Positions 53,232 through 63,950 of a stretch of DNA of 64,000 nt are shown piece after piece (within the stretch, counting starts at the first letter, position 1; each line of letters opens with the position of its first letter). The translations under genes and the position numbers were made by a program. Under the pieces are notes generated by a model. It ran no database searches and had not been told where the DNA came from. It saw only the letters and a program-made list of their open reading frames with translations. Source of the stretch: Prorocentrum cordatum (lineage: Eukaryota; Sar; Dinophyceae; Prorocentrales; Prorocentraceae); the NCBI GenBank assembly GCA_963575745.1, contig CAUYUJ010020690.1:44324-108323 (forward strand), read 5' to 3'.

Positions 53232-55815
53232 TGTGGGCGCTGCCCTTGATGTAGATATGCTGCTTCTGCCCCAGTGGGGGATCCGCCTCGGCCTCCTCGT
53301 CGGCCCAGGGCCCCTGCTCTAAGAACGGCGTGATCTTCACCAGGTTACTATCGAAGCACTTGCTGATCATCAGGTGCTTCACCTTGTTGAGGTCGGTCGC
53401 CACGCTGACCTGGCCCACGAACTTCCCGCGCGCTGCGAGAAAGCTCTTGGTCATGGCGCCCACTTCCTCGGAGCAGGGGGTCGAAATAAGCGTGACGAAG
53501 TGGTGTCCTTCTGGTGGTCCGAGCGATTGTTCCTTGCCCACCTCCTTGCACTTGTCCTCGTTGATCTTGCTGCAGGCTCGGAGCGCCTTGATCATCTTGG
53601 TCGGGGTCGGCGTCGAATACGTGCTGTAGTCCGCGGGAACGGCCCTGGCGATCTGCTGAGTGTTGGTCAGCACTTGCTTGATCAGCACTGTGCTCAACAT
53701 CTGCAGCTTGGGGTCGCACTTGGTCCGGTAGGCTTCTCCGACTCGCTGCAGGCGTCGCATGGGAACTTTGCGACACCAATGAGGCCAGCAGCCGTGAGCA
53801 TGAGGTGGAGGTGACCACAGCTTGGACTTGCGCTGAAGCCGTCTGTGGAAGCAGCGCCCGAAGGGGCACGGCGTGTGGAGCATGCGCAAGCCGAGGGCCG
53901 CGGGCTTGCCGTTCTTGTCGAGGGCGAGGCTCTGGCTGTGGTTGGCGTTGGGCGGGGCGAAGCCGACGCGGTACTCGTGGTTGAGGACTGACTCGAAGCT
54001 CTCCTGCGCGGGGGGAGCCTCAGCGAGCTCGTCGTCATAGCCCACGCCTGTCGTCTTCGCCTTCTGCTTGATGACGTAGGTGGGCTGGAAGGTCATCTGG
54101 AAGATCTCGGCGGACAGTGACCAGTCTGGCACGGAGGTGCGCTTCTTGAGGTACTTGAGCTGCTTGGTGACGCCGTAGAGTACTCGCTTGACGCCGCCCT
54201 TGGCGTCTTCATATTCGCGGCGTGCTTGTAGGTTGTGCTCGGTAGTGAACTCTTGAGTGTTCTCTTTCAAGATGCGCTTCTCCTCCTCGAGGTCGATCGG
54301 GTGAGCTCTGAGCCCTCCATGCAGTCCGTCTGGTGCAAAGTGTTCTGCCCACTCCTGCAGGCCGGGGCGTGCTCTGGTCGCGCGGCTGTACTTGCGGTTG
54401 CACTTGCCGTATTTGGTGCAACCCATAAGTCGAGACAGTTGATGTGCTTCTGCGTATTCTCGTCGTTGCCAGGCCTCGTAGATGTGCGCCTCGGGGCGTT
54501 GTCTTCTTTCTGCTTCATGCTGGCGCTTCAGCTTCTTGAGGGCACGTGAGAGGACCTGGGTCTGGTACTCGATCTCGTAGTTGGGGGCGGTCCCGATGTA
54601 CTCCTCTTTAAGCTTGGCGCGCGCTTGAAGTAGCCGCAGAAGTTCCTCCTTGAGCTGGTAGTACTGGTCGAGCTTGAACTTCTGGCGCTCGATGAAGGGC
54701 TTGGACTCCTCCTGCGTGATGTTCACGATGAGCTCCCCGTGTTCATCCACTGTGTTGTCCCCGACCAACTCCTTCAGCTTGTCCTGGTGCTTGCCGAAGT
54801 TGAACTCCAGCGCGTCATTGAACTCCTTGCGGTACTCGCCCTTCTGGAGGGCCATGGCCTGCTCGTCGTAGTCCCAAGTGGTCCTCTTGAGGTCTGTGTG
54901 CACGCCGAGCATGTTGTGGAAGGCTGCGGCTGCCTCTCCAGGTATTCCTGTAGGGCCTGCGTCGCCGATCACGTTGCTGGTAGCAGCGGGAAGCAATCCG
55001 TCCTGGCCGTAGTAGTCGTTCAGGTCTATGCCGATGATCGGCGTGCTCCTGGTGGGCGTCTTGAACTGGGTCTTGCGGAGCTGCTGGAGCGTCTCGTTGG
55101 TCGGCTTGACCCAAGCGTTGTGGTGCTTAGCGAGCCCTGACCGTGGAGGTAGAGACGCTGCGATGAAATTCGTGCCGAGTTCTCCTCGACGAAGGCGAAC
55201 TGCTCCTGCGCGTCCTTGAATGCACGGCGGCAGGCTGGGGGGCGCGGTCACACACTTGATGCGGAAGCGGTTGCTGATCGCGATGGCCGCGCCAGCGTGA
55301 TTGTTGGTGAAAGGGCCACTGCCATAGTCCCTCTTGGAGATGCGGTGCTGGTAGGTCTGGAGCTGGTGGGGTCGTGCTGCCTCCGACGAGTGACTGATAA
55401 CGTCGACTGCGCTGAACTGTCTCGAAATATCCGTGCTTCTCTGTAGTGCGACCTTGCTGAGCGGATTATGCACGCCCCATCTCAGGAATGTCGTCCAGAA
55501 GATCGCAAGCGAAGTAATATGGATGGCCAGCCGCGCTGGCATGACATGAAGGGTGCCCTGGGGGCGGAAGCTGCTCTGCGTGGGTTGCCATGGGTTGCCT
55601 GCTGGGCCGCGAACAATGGGGCTGGAGCAGGAGACGGCGGCTGGAGGAGGAGGAGGAGGAGGAGGAGGAGGAGGAGGAGGAGGGCCTCTTGTGTTCATTT
55701 GTGGGGCCACCGTGGGGCGACGCTGGGCCGTTGTCAGCCTCCCACGGGGCCCTGGCGGGTCCTGGAGCCGTCTCGGGCCCTCGGCTGCTACCGCCCGAAG
55801 GCACGGAGGGGCCAC
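53137..55815 (-). CDS. Retroelement ORF: APE-type endonuclease, coiled coil, RT fingers, unknown C-terminus
   Basis: An 892-codon frame. The first 90 residues come from GC-rich DNA and a (TCC)n tract (poly-Pro) and may be spurious. From about residue 165, GPFTNNHAGAAIAISNRFRI, then GELGTNFIAASLPP and STPIIGIDLNDYYGQDG match the endonuclease/exonuclease/phosphatase fold of LINEs (D in GIDLND in place of GDFN). A Lys/Glu-rich helical stretch follows (residues 325-560). SVPDWSLSAEIFQM, VLNHEYRVGFAPPNANHSQS and LALDKNGKPAALGLRMLHTP match the RT entry and fingers. Instead of a palm, the last about 190 residues (KMIKALRACSKINEDKCKEV and GHHFVTLISTPCSEEVGAMT) are unrecognised. No catalytic palm means it cannot be an autonomous RT. 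Absence of stops over 2.7 kb suggests recent insertion or selection. Confidence 0.6.
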   Translation of the reverse strand: MAPPCLRAVAAEGPRRLQDPPGPRGRLTTAQRRPTVAPQMNTRGPPPPPPPPPPPPPPAAVSCSSPIVRGPAGNPWQPTQSSFRPQGTLHVMPARLAIHITSLAIFWTTFLRWGVHNPLSKVALQRSTDISRQFSAVDVISHSSEAARPHQLQTYQHRISKRDYGSGPFTNNHAGAAIAISNRFRIKCVTAPPSLPPCIQGRAGAVRLRRGELGTNFIAASLPPRSGLAKHHNAWVKPTNETLQQLRKTQFKTPTRSTPIIGIDLNDYYGQDGLLPAATSNVIGDAGPTGIPGEAAAAFHNMLGVHTDLKRTTWDYDEQAMALQKGEYRKEFNDALEFNFGKHQDKLKELVGDNTVDEHGELIVNITQEESKPFIERQKFKLDQYYQLKEELLRLLQARAKLKEEYIGTAPNYEIEYQTQVLSRALKKLKRQHEAERRQRPEAHIYEAWQRREYAEAHQLSRLMGCTKYGKCNRKYSRATRARPGLQEWAEHFAPDGLHGGLRAHPIDLEEEKRILKENTQEFTTEHNLQARREYEDAKGGVKRVLYGVTKQLKYLKKRTSVPDWSLSAEIFQMTFQPTYVIKQKAKTTGVGYDDELAEAPPAQESFESVLNHEYRVGFAPPNANHSQSLALDKNGKPAALGLRMLHTPCPFGRCFHRRLQRKSKLWSPPPHAHGCWPHWCRKVPMRRLQRVGEAYRTKCDPKLQMLSTVLIKQVLTNTQQIARAVPADYSTYSTPTPTKMIKALRACSKINEDKCKEVGKEQSLGPPEGHHFVTLISTPCSEEVGAMTKSFLAARGKFVGQVSVATDLNKVKHLMISKCFDSNLVKITPFLEQGPWADEEAEADPPLGQKQHIYIKGSAHSAQLQAGATDKTGKPPAGVTEDELAEWWAGL
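55640..55685. repeat. (GGA)n tract inside the retroelement ORF 5' end
   Basis: About 45 bp of GGA gives the poly-Pro run on the minus strand. Its presence argues that the true start is downstream of it. Confidence 0.9.
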
Positions 55816-55874
55816 AAGAACAATGTGGTCGGGCGGTGCACGCGCACCGTCACAAGTGAAATGAGTGTCCTTCC

Positions 55875-56240
55875 CCCTCGTCCTCGTCCTCGTCCTCGTC
55901 CTTGTCCTCCTCCTTCTTCTCCTCCCCCTTCATTTCCTTTTTTTTGTTCTCTCTCTCTCTCTCTCTCACAACATCAAAGTGAGGAAGATACGGGACATGC
56001 AACGAGAACGAGAAACGAGGAGGCGTGCGTGTTTTGAGCGCCCGACGACTGGATGCGCAAGCGGAGGAGCTGGTGGAAGAGATGAAAACACCGGAAAAAA
56101 GGAGAGAGGGAGGCGGAGGAGAGAGCGACAGACACATCTTTCTCTTCTTATATTTTTACGAGCCGGGGGGGGTGGGAAACCCTAACCCCCACCCCTAAAA
56201 AAACTAGACCCCCAGGATCGGGGGCTTCCAGGTCCCCTAG
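55875..56240. other. Simple-sequence-rich spacer, no gene
   Basis: Contains CGTCCT repeats, a (CT)n run at 55950-55970 and A/G-rich DNA. No feature recognised. Confidence 0.6.
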
Positions 56241-57500
56241 ACATCCTTGCCAAAGGTCAGAAAGCGCTCCAAGAAGGAACCAGAAAGCCTCCAGAGGCCC
56301 TCAAGACGGCCCAGGAGACCCTCTATAGGACTCCCCAAACGCAAATATCGTTTCATTCCATTGGGAAAACGTGCATTTTCAGCATGTTCACTGTTCGGGT
56401 CTTCGCAGCGTCCAACAAGAAGCCAAGAAGGCCGCCAGTATCGCCCCCCCCCCCCCCCCCCAAGACGGCGCAAGAGACCCCCAAAAGAGCCTCTAGACGG
56501 CCTGGATGGCCCCAAGACTGCCCAAGGAAGCCCCAACTGAACCAAAAAGGGGCCCAAACAGGACCTCACGAGGCCCCGAAGCGATCAGAGCGGTGATCAG
56601 AGAGGACGAAGAGAGACCCAAGCCAGCACAAGAGCGCTCTAAGAAGGACCCGGAAAGCCTCCAGAGTCTCTCAAGACGGCTCAGGAGGCCCTCAACAGGG
56701 CTCACATAATGCAGAATTCCGTTCGTTCCCTTAGGGAAACGTGTATTTTGAGCATATACGCTGTTCGGGTCTTAGCAGCGCCCGAAACAGCCAAAAATGC
56801 CTGCGGTATCGCCCCAAGACGGCGCAAGAGACCCCCAAACGAGACTCTAGACGGCCTGGATGGCCCCAAGACTGCCCAAGGAAGCCACACATGAGCCAAA
56901 AAGAAGCTAAACAGGCCTTCACAAGGCCTCGAAGCGATCAGAGCGGTGATCAGTCAGAAAGGCCGACGAAAGACCCAAGACAGCACAAGAGCGCTCCAAG
57001 AAGGACCCAGAGGGCCTCAAGAGGCCCCCAAGACGGCCCAGGAGGCCCTCAACAGGACTCCCAGAAAGCAAACATCGCTTCATTCTCTCAGGGAAACGTA
57101 CGTTTTCAGCACAATTGCTGTTCGGATCCTTGCAGCGTCCAAAACATCCAAACAGGCCTCCAGTATCGTCCCAAGACGGCCCAAGAGACACCTAAGAGAG
57201 CCTCTAGACGGCCAGGACAGCCCCAAGACTGCCCAAGGAAACCCCAAATGAGCCAAAAAGAGACCCAGCAGGCCTTCACAAGGCCCCCAAAAAAACCCAA
57301 GAAGTCCATGGGAAGACCCCCAGAAAAGCCATGGGAGGCCAACAGGAGGGCCTACGTAGCCGCCGTAAGGTCCCTAGAGGGCCCAAGCTCCCCAACACGG
57401 CCCAAGATCCCAAGATGGCCCCGACAAGGCTCGAGACGGCCCCAAGCCAGCCCACCAGGGCTCCAACAAGGCCCACACGGCGTTTTTCACCAAACTGGCC
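56240..57500. repeat. Tandem repeat of about 360 bp, three copies, on a CCCAAGA-type background
   Basis: The landmark GGGAAA(A)CGT(G/A)..TTT...GCTGTTCGG(G/A)TC..(C/A)GCAGCG occurs near 56362, 56733 and 57090. Each is followed by CCAAGACGGC(G/C)CAAGAGAC, CCTCTAGACGGC and GACTGCCCAAGGAA, and later by GAAGCGATCAGAGCGGTGAT in two of three. The minus strand gives GLLGRLEGLW-like artefacts. Confidence 0.88.
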
Positions 57501-57519
57501 CAAATCCTGGGCTCGCAAC

Positions 57520-59730
57520 CACAAATCCCGGAAATCTGTTGCGAACCTGGGACTGGGCGCATTCTCTAAGAATTACTTGCGTGTTACGACCCGCTGCAAC
57601 CCTCTGCAACATTCTTCGCCGTCCCCCGACGGCGCCCTCCTCCTTCTTTATATGCCGCTCCACCACTCCTCCGTGCCCACATCCGCTTCCTGTCCTCGCT
57701 CTCCGAGATTCCCTCCCTCCGATCCTTCGCCCTCGGGAGCCTCCAGAGGCCCAGGAAAGGCCAGGGACCGTCTGAATGTTCGGAGACTTTTGCAAACCAC
57801 CGCAGGGAAGAGGCCAGATCTTCAAGGCCACTTGGGGTAGCGCGAGCGACCAACATGTGCAAAGCCTCAGGACCAAGACGCATGGCGCAAAACGCCAATG
57901 CAGTTTTGTAAATGTGTACAACTATACACACACAGAGAGAGAGAGAGAGAAACAACAACAAAAAATGCGAGAAAACAAACAAAAACACGGAGAAGAAAAA
58001 GAACAGAAAGAGAGAGAGCGCACAAGTTCGGACCAGGTCTGATCCAGGGCCCGCAGCGCGCAAAGGCCGCGCGGACCTGCCTCACAAGGCAGGAGGCACC
58101 GCCGGAAGAGCAGGGGCGGGGTGCTGCCCTCCCCCCTGGCGCGGTCGGGATGACCCCGGCTGGAAAGCAAAGCGGGCAAAGGGCGAACATGCCGCCCGAA
58201 AACCCGCCGCCACACCCAAATAACAGGTGCCGGCTGATGGCGCGCTTTGACGCGCGTGCCTCGGTACCTTCATGAGCCGCGGCGCCGCCCTGGGGCATCC
58301 CCCCGCGGCGGCCCACTGTGACAGCTGCGGAGCAGCTGCCACTTGTTCTCGCAGCACACTTGGGGGAAAAACGCGAGCAATGGCTGGCTGAGCCGTGAGC
58401 ACCAAGGTACGCCTGGAGGTGCCCAGTGAGAACGAAACCACAAGAGAAGCGGTAAGACGGAAGGCCAGCCGAAGGCCATTCCAGGCGGCCTGCGTTCGAT
58501 GGAGCGCGTCTGGCAGCGGAGTAGACTGTTCCTGGATGGACTTGATGGTTTGAACGAAGTGATTGGCTCTCTGCTGCAACACCGTGACGTTAGCGATGAG
58601 GGCTGATTCGCGTTCGCGCTCTGGCTGTTGCCTTGCAGCCTCGATGTGATGCGTGAGGGATAGATTTCGGTCCGTTCGCTGCGTCGCCTGTCGACCGAGG
58701 CCTACTCCGCCTTGGGATGCACGCGGGCCGATGTGCCCCGCGCCGCGGTGGGAAGGGGTCACGACCTGTTGGTCGGGCAGGTTGGCTCCAGGGGCCGGGA
58801 CCTGGTGGACGTCCGCCGCATGAGCCAATGTCTGAGAGCCTAGGCCGACGCCAGGCTGCACTTTCGTCGTCCGCGCCACGCGCGTGACAGGTGTGACCTT
58901 TACCGGGGTAGCGTTGTTTCTATCGTCCTCGTTCATGGGCGCTCGGAGCCCCGAGCGGGCCCCGGCCTTCACCTTCGAGGTCGTCGGGCGGGGGGCCCCT
59001 GGGGATCGCTGAGATCGTCGCAGAAGTAAAGCCCTGGAAGGGCCACGCAGCTGGGCTGGGTCGTCCGGCGAGCCCGGCGGCTCGTGTCTCCTCCGCCGTT
59101 TGGTAGGCGGGGGACGGCCCTGGCCCTGCCGAGTTCGGCCCTGGAGTGGCCCGCCCGTCGGCCTGGCGGGCGCAGAGCACGGCGTCGCCCATCGTGGATC
59201 GCGACGCCCGCGCTGCGCCACACAGCCGTGAACTTAACTCGCGTCGCCCTTTAGCTATCCGGGAAGGCGCGGCGTTCCAGCGCGCGGGCGTGCATTGCCG
59301 CTGGCGACTGCGTCCGCGCGACGGCGCACAGCCCGAGCGATGTCTGATGTCTGATGCGGCCTTCGTTTACGTCTTGCGAGCCGACGCTGCCTTTGACTGC
59401 TTGGGCCCTCAAGCAACGGGCGAAGAACGGCATCAAATAATTTGTTCCGCGTCGGGGGCGCCTGTCCCAGGGCGGCTGGAAAGTCCATGCACTCACGGTG
59501 GCGCGTCGAGGTATAAACTGCCCAGCCGCCCGGGGGCAGCGCCCCCGGCAATGGCAAAGTGCATGTTATACCGTGCTTCGCCCGCTGATTCAACGCGCCC
59601 AGTTTGGCCCGGAGCAGGCGGTGAACATTTTGCAAGAAGTCCGCGGCGGCTTCCCTCTGAGCGGGCCCTTGAATGCATCCGTCGACAACGGCTGGGCTGC
59701 CGGCGAAAAACATGGAAGGCCTCTCCGAAG
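57520..59730. other. Mostly non-repetitive DNA; possible unassigned exons
   Basis: Minus-strand frames look protein-like in places: LGPEALHMLVARATPSGLED (about 57880-57830) and AQREAAADFLQNVHRLLRAK (about 59660-59590). None has a recognised family. Short AG-rich repeats lie at 57930-58020. The 379-codon frame at 58082-59221 has low-complexity, GC-driven composition and I do not accept it as a gene. Confidence 0.35.
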
Positions 59731-59742
59731 AAGCCGCATGGC

Positions 59743-59804
59743 TTAAGTCGGGCCTGTCCCCCTACAGGGGGATTTTTGACGAAAAATAAAAAATACCCCC
59801 AACA

Positions 59805-59846
<42 letters not shown>

Positions 59847-59946
59847 GGACTAGTTTGGGAATATTTGTTCGACCTTTTTGGGCATTCTTGGGGTATTTGC
59901 CGTTTTTCGTTGGAAATTCCCCCGTAGGGGGACGCGCCCGACTTAA
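59743..59946. mobile_element. GTCGGGC-family inverted-repeat element A (204 bp)
   Basis: Ends TTAAGTCGGGC and GCCCGACTTAA are perfect complements, and pairing continues through TCCCCCTAC..GGGGGA. The interior is AT-rich with a poly-A run of about 29. It is flanked by CGCATGGC (59735-59742) and CGCACGGC (59947-59954), an 8-bp direct repeat with one mismatch. Confidence 0.85.
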
Positions 59947-60419
59947 CGCACGGCGGAGCACGGAAAGGGCATCCGCCCCACGCGCGGGCCGAGCCAGGCC
60001 GCGCGCGCGAGCTGAGCGGCCGCGGCGGCGACCCCGCCTGCAGAGTAACCTCCGCGCGCGGGGCCCGCGCGAGAGAGCGGGCGGGCACGGCGCGCGCAGG
60101 CCCCGCGTCGCCCACGCATTCTCCTCGAACTCGGGTCGCCGCCGGGGCCCGCGGCGGGGGGCCGCGGGGCAGGCTGCGGGCGCTCGTCCTGCGCGCGCGG
60201 CCCGGAGAGCCGGCGGCAGAGGGGGCCTCCCCCCATGCAGCCCGCGGCGCCTGGCGCGCGGCGGGAGGCTGCTCCGCTGCTGGCCCGCGCTCGAGGTCTT
60301 CAGCGCGGCGGCCCTCTCCGACTCCCGGCGCGGGCACTTCCAGGCCGTGCGCCCCGGGGTCTCCTGCTCTTGGCTTCACCATCCACGCAGCGGCGATGGT
60401 CGGCCGAGATGCCCGCGCG

Positions 60420-60694
60420 GACTTGCTTTGCTGTGTGTGGTCAACCCCGCGCAGGTCGTTGCAAAACAGGACGAGCTGCCCAGCCGTGCATTTGGCCTTG
60501 CCTTTGGTCATGTTTGACCAAACGTTAACAAAGTAGTCGAGACCCTCCTTGAACGCGGCGACGGCACCCAGGCCGTGTCTAGCGGCGGGCTCACTCATGA
60601 GGAAGGACCTTCTCTGCGAGGCTCGGAGGACGCGCGTGAACAGGCCGACCAGCAGGTGCAGCCACGACAGGCGGATGCCCCAGTCATTATACAA
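60420..60694 (-). CDS. Unrecognised putative exon
   Basis: The minus strand reads NDWGIRLSWLHLLVGLFTRV, then SEPAARHGLGAVAAFKEGLD, YFVNVWSNMTKGKAKCTAGQ and LVLFCNDLRGVDHTQQSKSA. The mixed composition and lack of low complexity suggest real coding, unlike the Arg/Ala/Pro-rich frames beside it. Upstream there is no in-frame extension and downstream it merges into GC-driven frame, so it would be an internal exon. I cannot name the family. Confidence 0.35.
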
Positions 60695-60983
60695 AGATTG
60701 TCAACTGCATTTCCAGTTGGGCGATGGTCTGCCATGCCCTGCCTACGCCCACCCCCCCCTAAAAAAAGGCTTGCGCGCGGTCGCGCAGCTCCTCAGCTTT
60801 GGCGTCGCGACTGGCGTCGCCCCGCGCACACGTCTTCGCAGCCCGAGCAGAGCGCCCTCTGGGCGACGGCACTCAGCTCGAGGGTATGCCCAGAAAAAGG
60901 AGCGACAGGGGCCCACCGAGAAATCTAGCGCCGCCCGGGGGGCCGCTTGGAAGCGCGGGCGGAGTCGCTGCAGGGGGAACCTA

Positions 60984-60988
60984 CACGC

Positions 60989-61028
<40 letters not shown>

Positions 61029-61048
61029 GCGCACGCACGCACGCACGC

Positions 61049-61079
<31 letters not shown>

Positions 61080-61117
61080 AACACACGCACACACGCACAC
61101 ACGCACACACGCACACA

Positions 61118-61153
<36 letters not shown>

Positions 61154-61218
61154 CACACGCACACACGCACACACGCACACACGCACACACGCACACACGC
61201 ACACACGCACACACGCAC

Positions 61219-61250
<32 letters not shown>
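60984..61250. repeat. (CA)n and (CACG)n microsatellite
   Basis: Alternating ACAC and ACGCACGC blocks over about 265 bp. Frames read THTHTRTHA or CVCVCACVR, artefacts. Confidence 0.97.
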
Positions 61251-61333
61251 GCCAAGCGATTGGACGTCGGCACACGCGGCGCACGCGCAAGCCGCGAGGG
61301 GCCCAGCCGATCGGCGCACCATGGGTCTGGAGC

Positions 61334-61494
61334 CAAGTCGGGCCTGTCCCCCAAACAGGTGGATTTTCGACGAAAAAAATACCACCAAAAAATAAGGGGG
61401 CATGTTTCAAACATGTTTTAACTTTTTGGAGTATTTGGTGGTATTTTCTATTTTTCATCGAAAATCCCCCTCTAGGGGGACACGCCCGACAGAA
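61334..61494. mobile_element. GTCGGGC-family inverted-repeat element B (161 bp)
   Basis: Ends CAAGTCGGGCCTGTCCCCC and, complemented, GTCGGGCGTGTCCCCCTAG; both are followed by GATTTTCGACGAAAAA or GATTTTCGATGAAAAA. It is flanked by the perfect 9-bp direct repeat GTCTGGAGC (61325-61333 and 61495-61503). Confidence 0.87.
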
Positions 61495-61603
61495 GTCTGG
61501 AGCATGCCCCCCCCCCGTGCGAACGCAGCTCTGGCGGGCGTCCTGGAAGGATCCCCCGCGAGCGGGCGACGCTGGGCGGGCGCCCAGCACGCGACGCCTG
61601 CTC

Positions 61604-61899
61604 CAAGTCGGGCCCGTCCCCCTACAGGAGGATTTTCGACGAAAAATACAACATACCCCCAAAATATTCAAAAAACGTAATAAACAAATAGTCTGGGGGC
61701 TATTGTTTGCTATTTGTTTGTGACAAGTTTGAGTATTTTCGACGATCAATACAAAATACCCCATCCAAATAATCAACACATAATCTCAAACATAGTCTGG
61801 GGGCTATTTTAAAAACATGTTCTGACCATTTTGGAATATTTGGGGGGTATTTCGAATTTTTCTTCGACAGTCCCCCTGTAGGGGGACGCGCCCGACTGA
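61604..61899. mobile_element. GTCGGGC-family inverted-repeat element C (296 bp)
   Basis: Ends CAAGTCGGGCCCGTCCCCCT and, complemented, AGTCGGGCGCGTCCCCCTAC. It is flanked by ACGCCTGCTC (61594-61603) and ACGCTTGCTC (61900-61909), a 10-bp direct repeat with one mismatch. TAGTCTGGGGGCTATT occurs twice inside, so it may be a composite or internally duplicated copy. Confidence 0.85.
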
Positions 61900-61909
61900 A
61901 CGCTTGCTC

Positions 61910-62860
61910 GAGAAAGATGTCCGAGAAGATGTCTTCGAATCACTTCGTGCCCGCCGGGGTCCGCCGCCAGCCGGGGGCGCCTGGCACCTGGAGGTGGCGG
62001 GCATGTTTCAGCGGCTGTGCCGGCGCGGCGCCGACGTCCCCGACGGTGTCCCGCGGTGCCACGCCGAAGCTCGCCGGGCGAGTCCGACGGGCTCTCCGCG
62101 TTGCTAAGCTGCGGCACGCCGGCGCTTGCCACGCGTGCATCCGCATGGGCACGACTGAGGGCGAGCGCTGGACAATGGGCAGCTCCCCTTTCCCTCTGCC
62201 GGAGGCAGGGGTTCGGGGTGCGGAGAGGGGGCGCGAGACCTTGCCCTGTGCGTTGCCTGTCTCTCAGGGCTTTATCACAGAGGCGTGAGATTCAGTCGGG
62301 CAACGTCCGGGCTGCTTCGGTGGCCCATCCGTCTCGGCAGCCCGCGCGACATGGATGAGCGCCTCGCCAGTCAGGGCGACGGGTTTGGCAAAGGCTGGGT
62401 CAGGAAGTTTCTGATGGCACTCCGCCTGGAAGCCTCCCAAGCGGGAGACGCCTCGTCGGGGCGGACCCCTGTCTGCCGGTAGCGCCCCAACATCGGCCCT
62501 TAGGTGTCCGCAGTGGGCATATGCGCGACTCTCGCGTCAGCCGGAATTTGGTTTGTTGGGAGAGGCGGCATCTTCGGAGTCAGACTCGCTCCCGCCGTCC
62601 GTAGACGCGCCAGGGAGGTCTGGTTGCGACTGCGAGTCTGGGGAATGCGAGTCTCGTGGCTCACCGTCGGGGGGGGGCCCTCTCTTGCTGACTTGCCGCC
62701 GGGGGCCCCACCCGCTTGCCTGGCGGCGCGCGAGGGGGCCCGCTGTCCGATTTGCGCAGGTGGGGCCGCGCGGGACTTGTCAGCCGCTCTGCCCCGCCCG
62801 CCATTCGCCCCGCCTCCGTCATTAGCTGTCACCCGAGTGTGCCAGGCGTCAGTGCGGTTG
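61910..62860. other. GC-rich DNA, no gene recognised
   Basis: All six frames stay open for long stretches because of high GC. No motif could be picked out, so no gene is called. Confidence 0.4.
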
Positions 62861-62864
62861 GCTA

Positions 62865-63012
62865 CCCTGACCTTCCAGGAGGGCTAAAAAATAGCACCCG
62901 ACTTAAAAACCAATCCCAAAGCTATTCTACGTCTTGGTTTTAGGCTGTTTCGCTTCGCTTTTCAGGCTTTTAGGTCTCCAGTGCTAAAAAATAGCTCTCT
63001 GGAAGGTCAGGG
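62865..63012. mobile_element. MITE with TA target duplication (148 bp)
   Basis: The left end CCCTGACCTTCCAG.AG.GCT and the complemented right end CCCTGACCTTCCAGAGAGCT match, and both continue with A/T runs and TAGCAC. TA flanks both ends (62863-62864 and 63013-63014). Size, ends and TA target fit a Tc1/mariner-type non-autonomous element. Confidence 0.8.
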
Positions 63013-63014
63013 TA

Positions 63015-63875
63015 TGCTCTGCTGTCTGCACCCTTTCCGCTGCGCCCTCGCGGAGACCGTGCGCTCGTCCAGTGGCGGGTCGGCGGGAGGCTCGCCTGGG
63101 TTCCACACGCGCGGGAACTCCGTCGGGCGGGCGGGCAGCTGCCCCTGGGCAGGGACTCCGGCCGCGATCCTCGGGAGCGGCCAAGAGGGGGGTGTCCAAG
63201 AGGGGGGGGTGCAAATCATGACGGGCGGCATGTGCGCGGCCCAGCGGGGGAGCCAGGGACGTAATGAAATAAGCAGAGGCGCCATGAGATCTGGGGAAAT
63301 ATCATGGCCCCCGCCATGAGATCCACCCGCCCCTAGTCATCACCCCCCTCTTTTCCGCCCCCGCGATCCACGCGCGCTTGGACTGTTCCCATGCCGGCGC
63401 CACGCGCGCCGCGGTGCGCCTGAGAAGCTGCCAAGCGCGTTTTGCCAGCCCTACGTTTCCGCCAGAGCTTCTCTGGAGCTGCGGTGGCGCGGTGGGCCGC
63501 GCCGCGCTCGGGGTGGGCCGGTGGCGCGGCGTCGGCGTCTTGGCAGCGCTGCGTTCATCCCCGCGTGGTAGGTTGTGCGGGTTGGCCGTCTCGCGGTGGG
63601 TCTCTCTGGCGGGGCCCTGCGCGGAAAGCGCGCGCCGCCAGCGCGCGCTGGCTCGTTCGTCGGGGTGCCCCGTCGCCAGGAGGGAGGAGGGAGGAGGGAG
63701 GAGGGAGGGAGGAGTCGCCCATGTCGCACTGGGCGCCCCTGAGATCAAGCCGGGTGCGTGTCCGACCCGGTCGGCCGCGGCCCAGGTCCTTTGTTGGAGA
63801 GGGCCGCGTGGTCGGAGCCAGAGCTGGCGCATACGAAGGTATCGTAAAAAAACTGCAAGGGCTATGTTCCTTCTG
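63015..63875. other. GC-rich DNA, no gene recognised
   Basis: Contains short direct repeats (GAGGGGGGTG twice at 63184 and 63199) and a GGGA tract at 63678-63710. No supported gene. Confidence 0.45.
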
Positions 63876-63879
63876 TTTT

Positions 63880-63950
63880 CCTCCTCATCCTCCTCCCCCT
63901 CCTCCTCCTCCTCCTCCTCTTCTTCCTCCGTCTCCTCCTCCTCATCCTCT
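63880..63950. repeat. (TCC)n microsatellite
   Basis: About 70 bp of TCC and TTC units near the right edge of the window. Confidence 0.92.

Noticed and set aside
58082-59221. 379-codon minus-strand protein
   Set aside because: Arg/Pro/Ala/Gln-rich composition follows from GC content; no motif and no support from neighbouring exons.
60743-61414. Cys/Val-repeat protein
   Set aside because: Translation of (CA)n/(CACG)n microsatellite.
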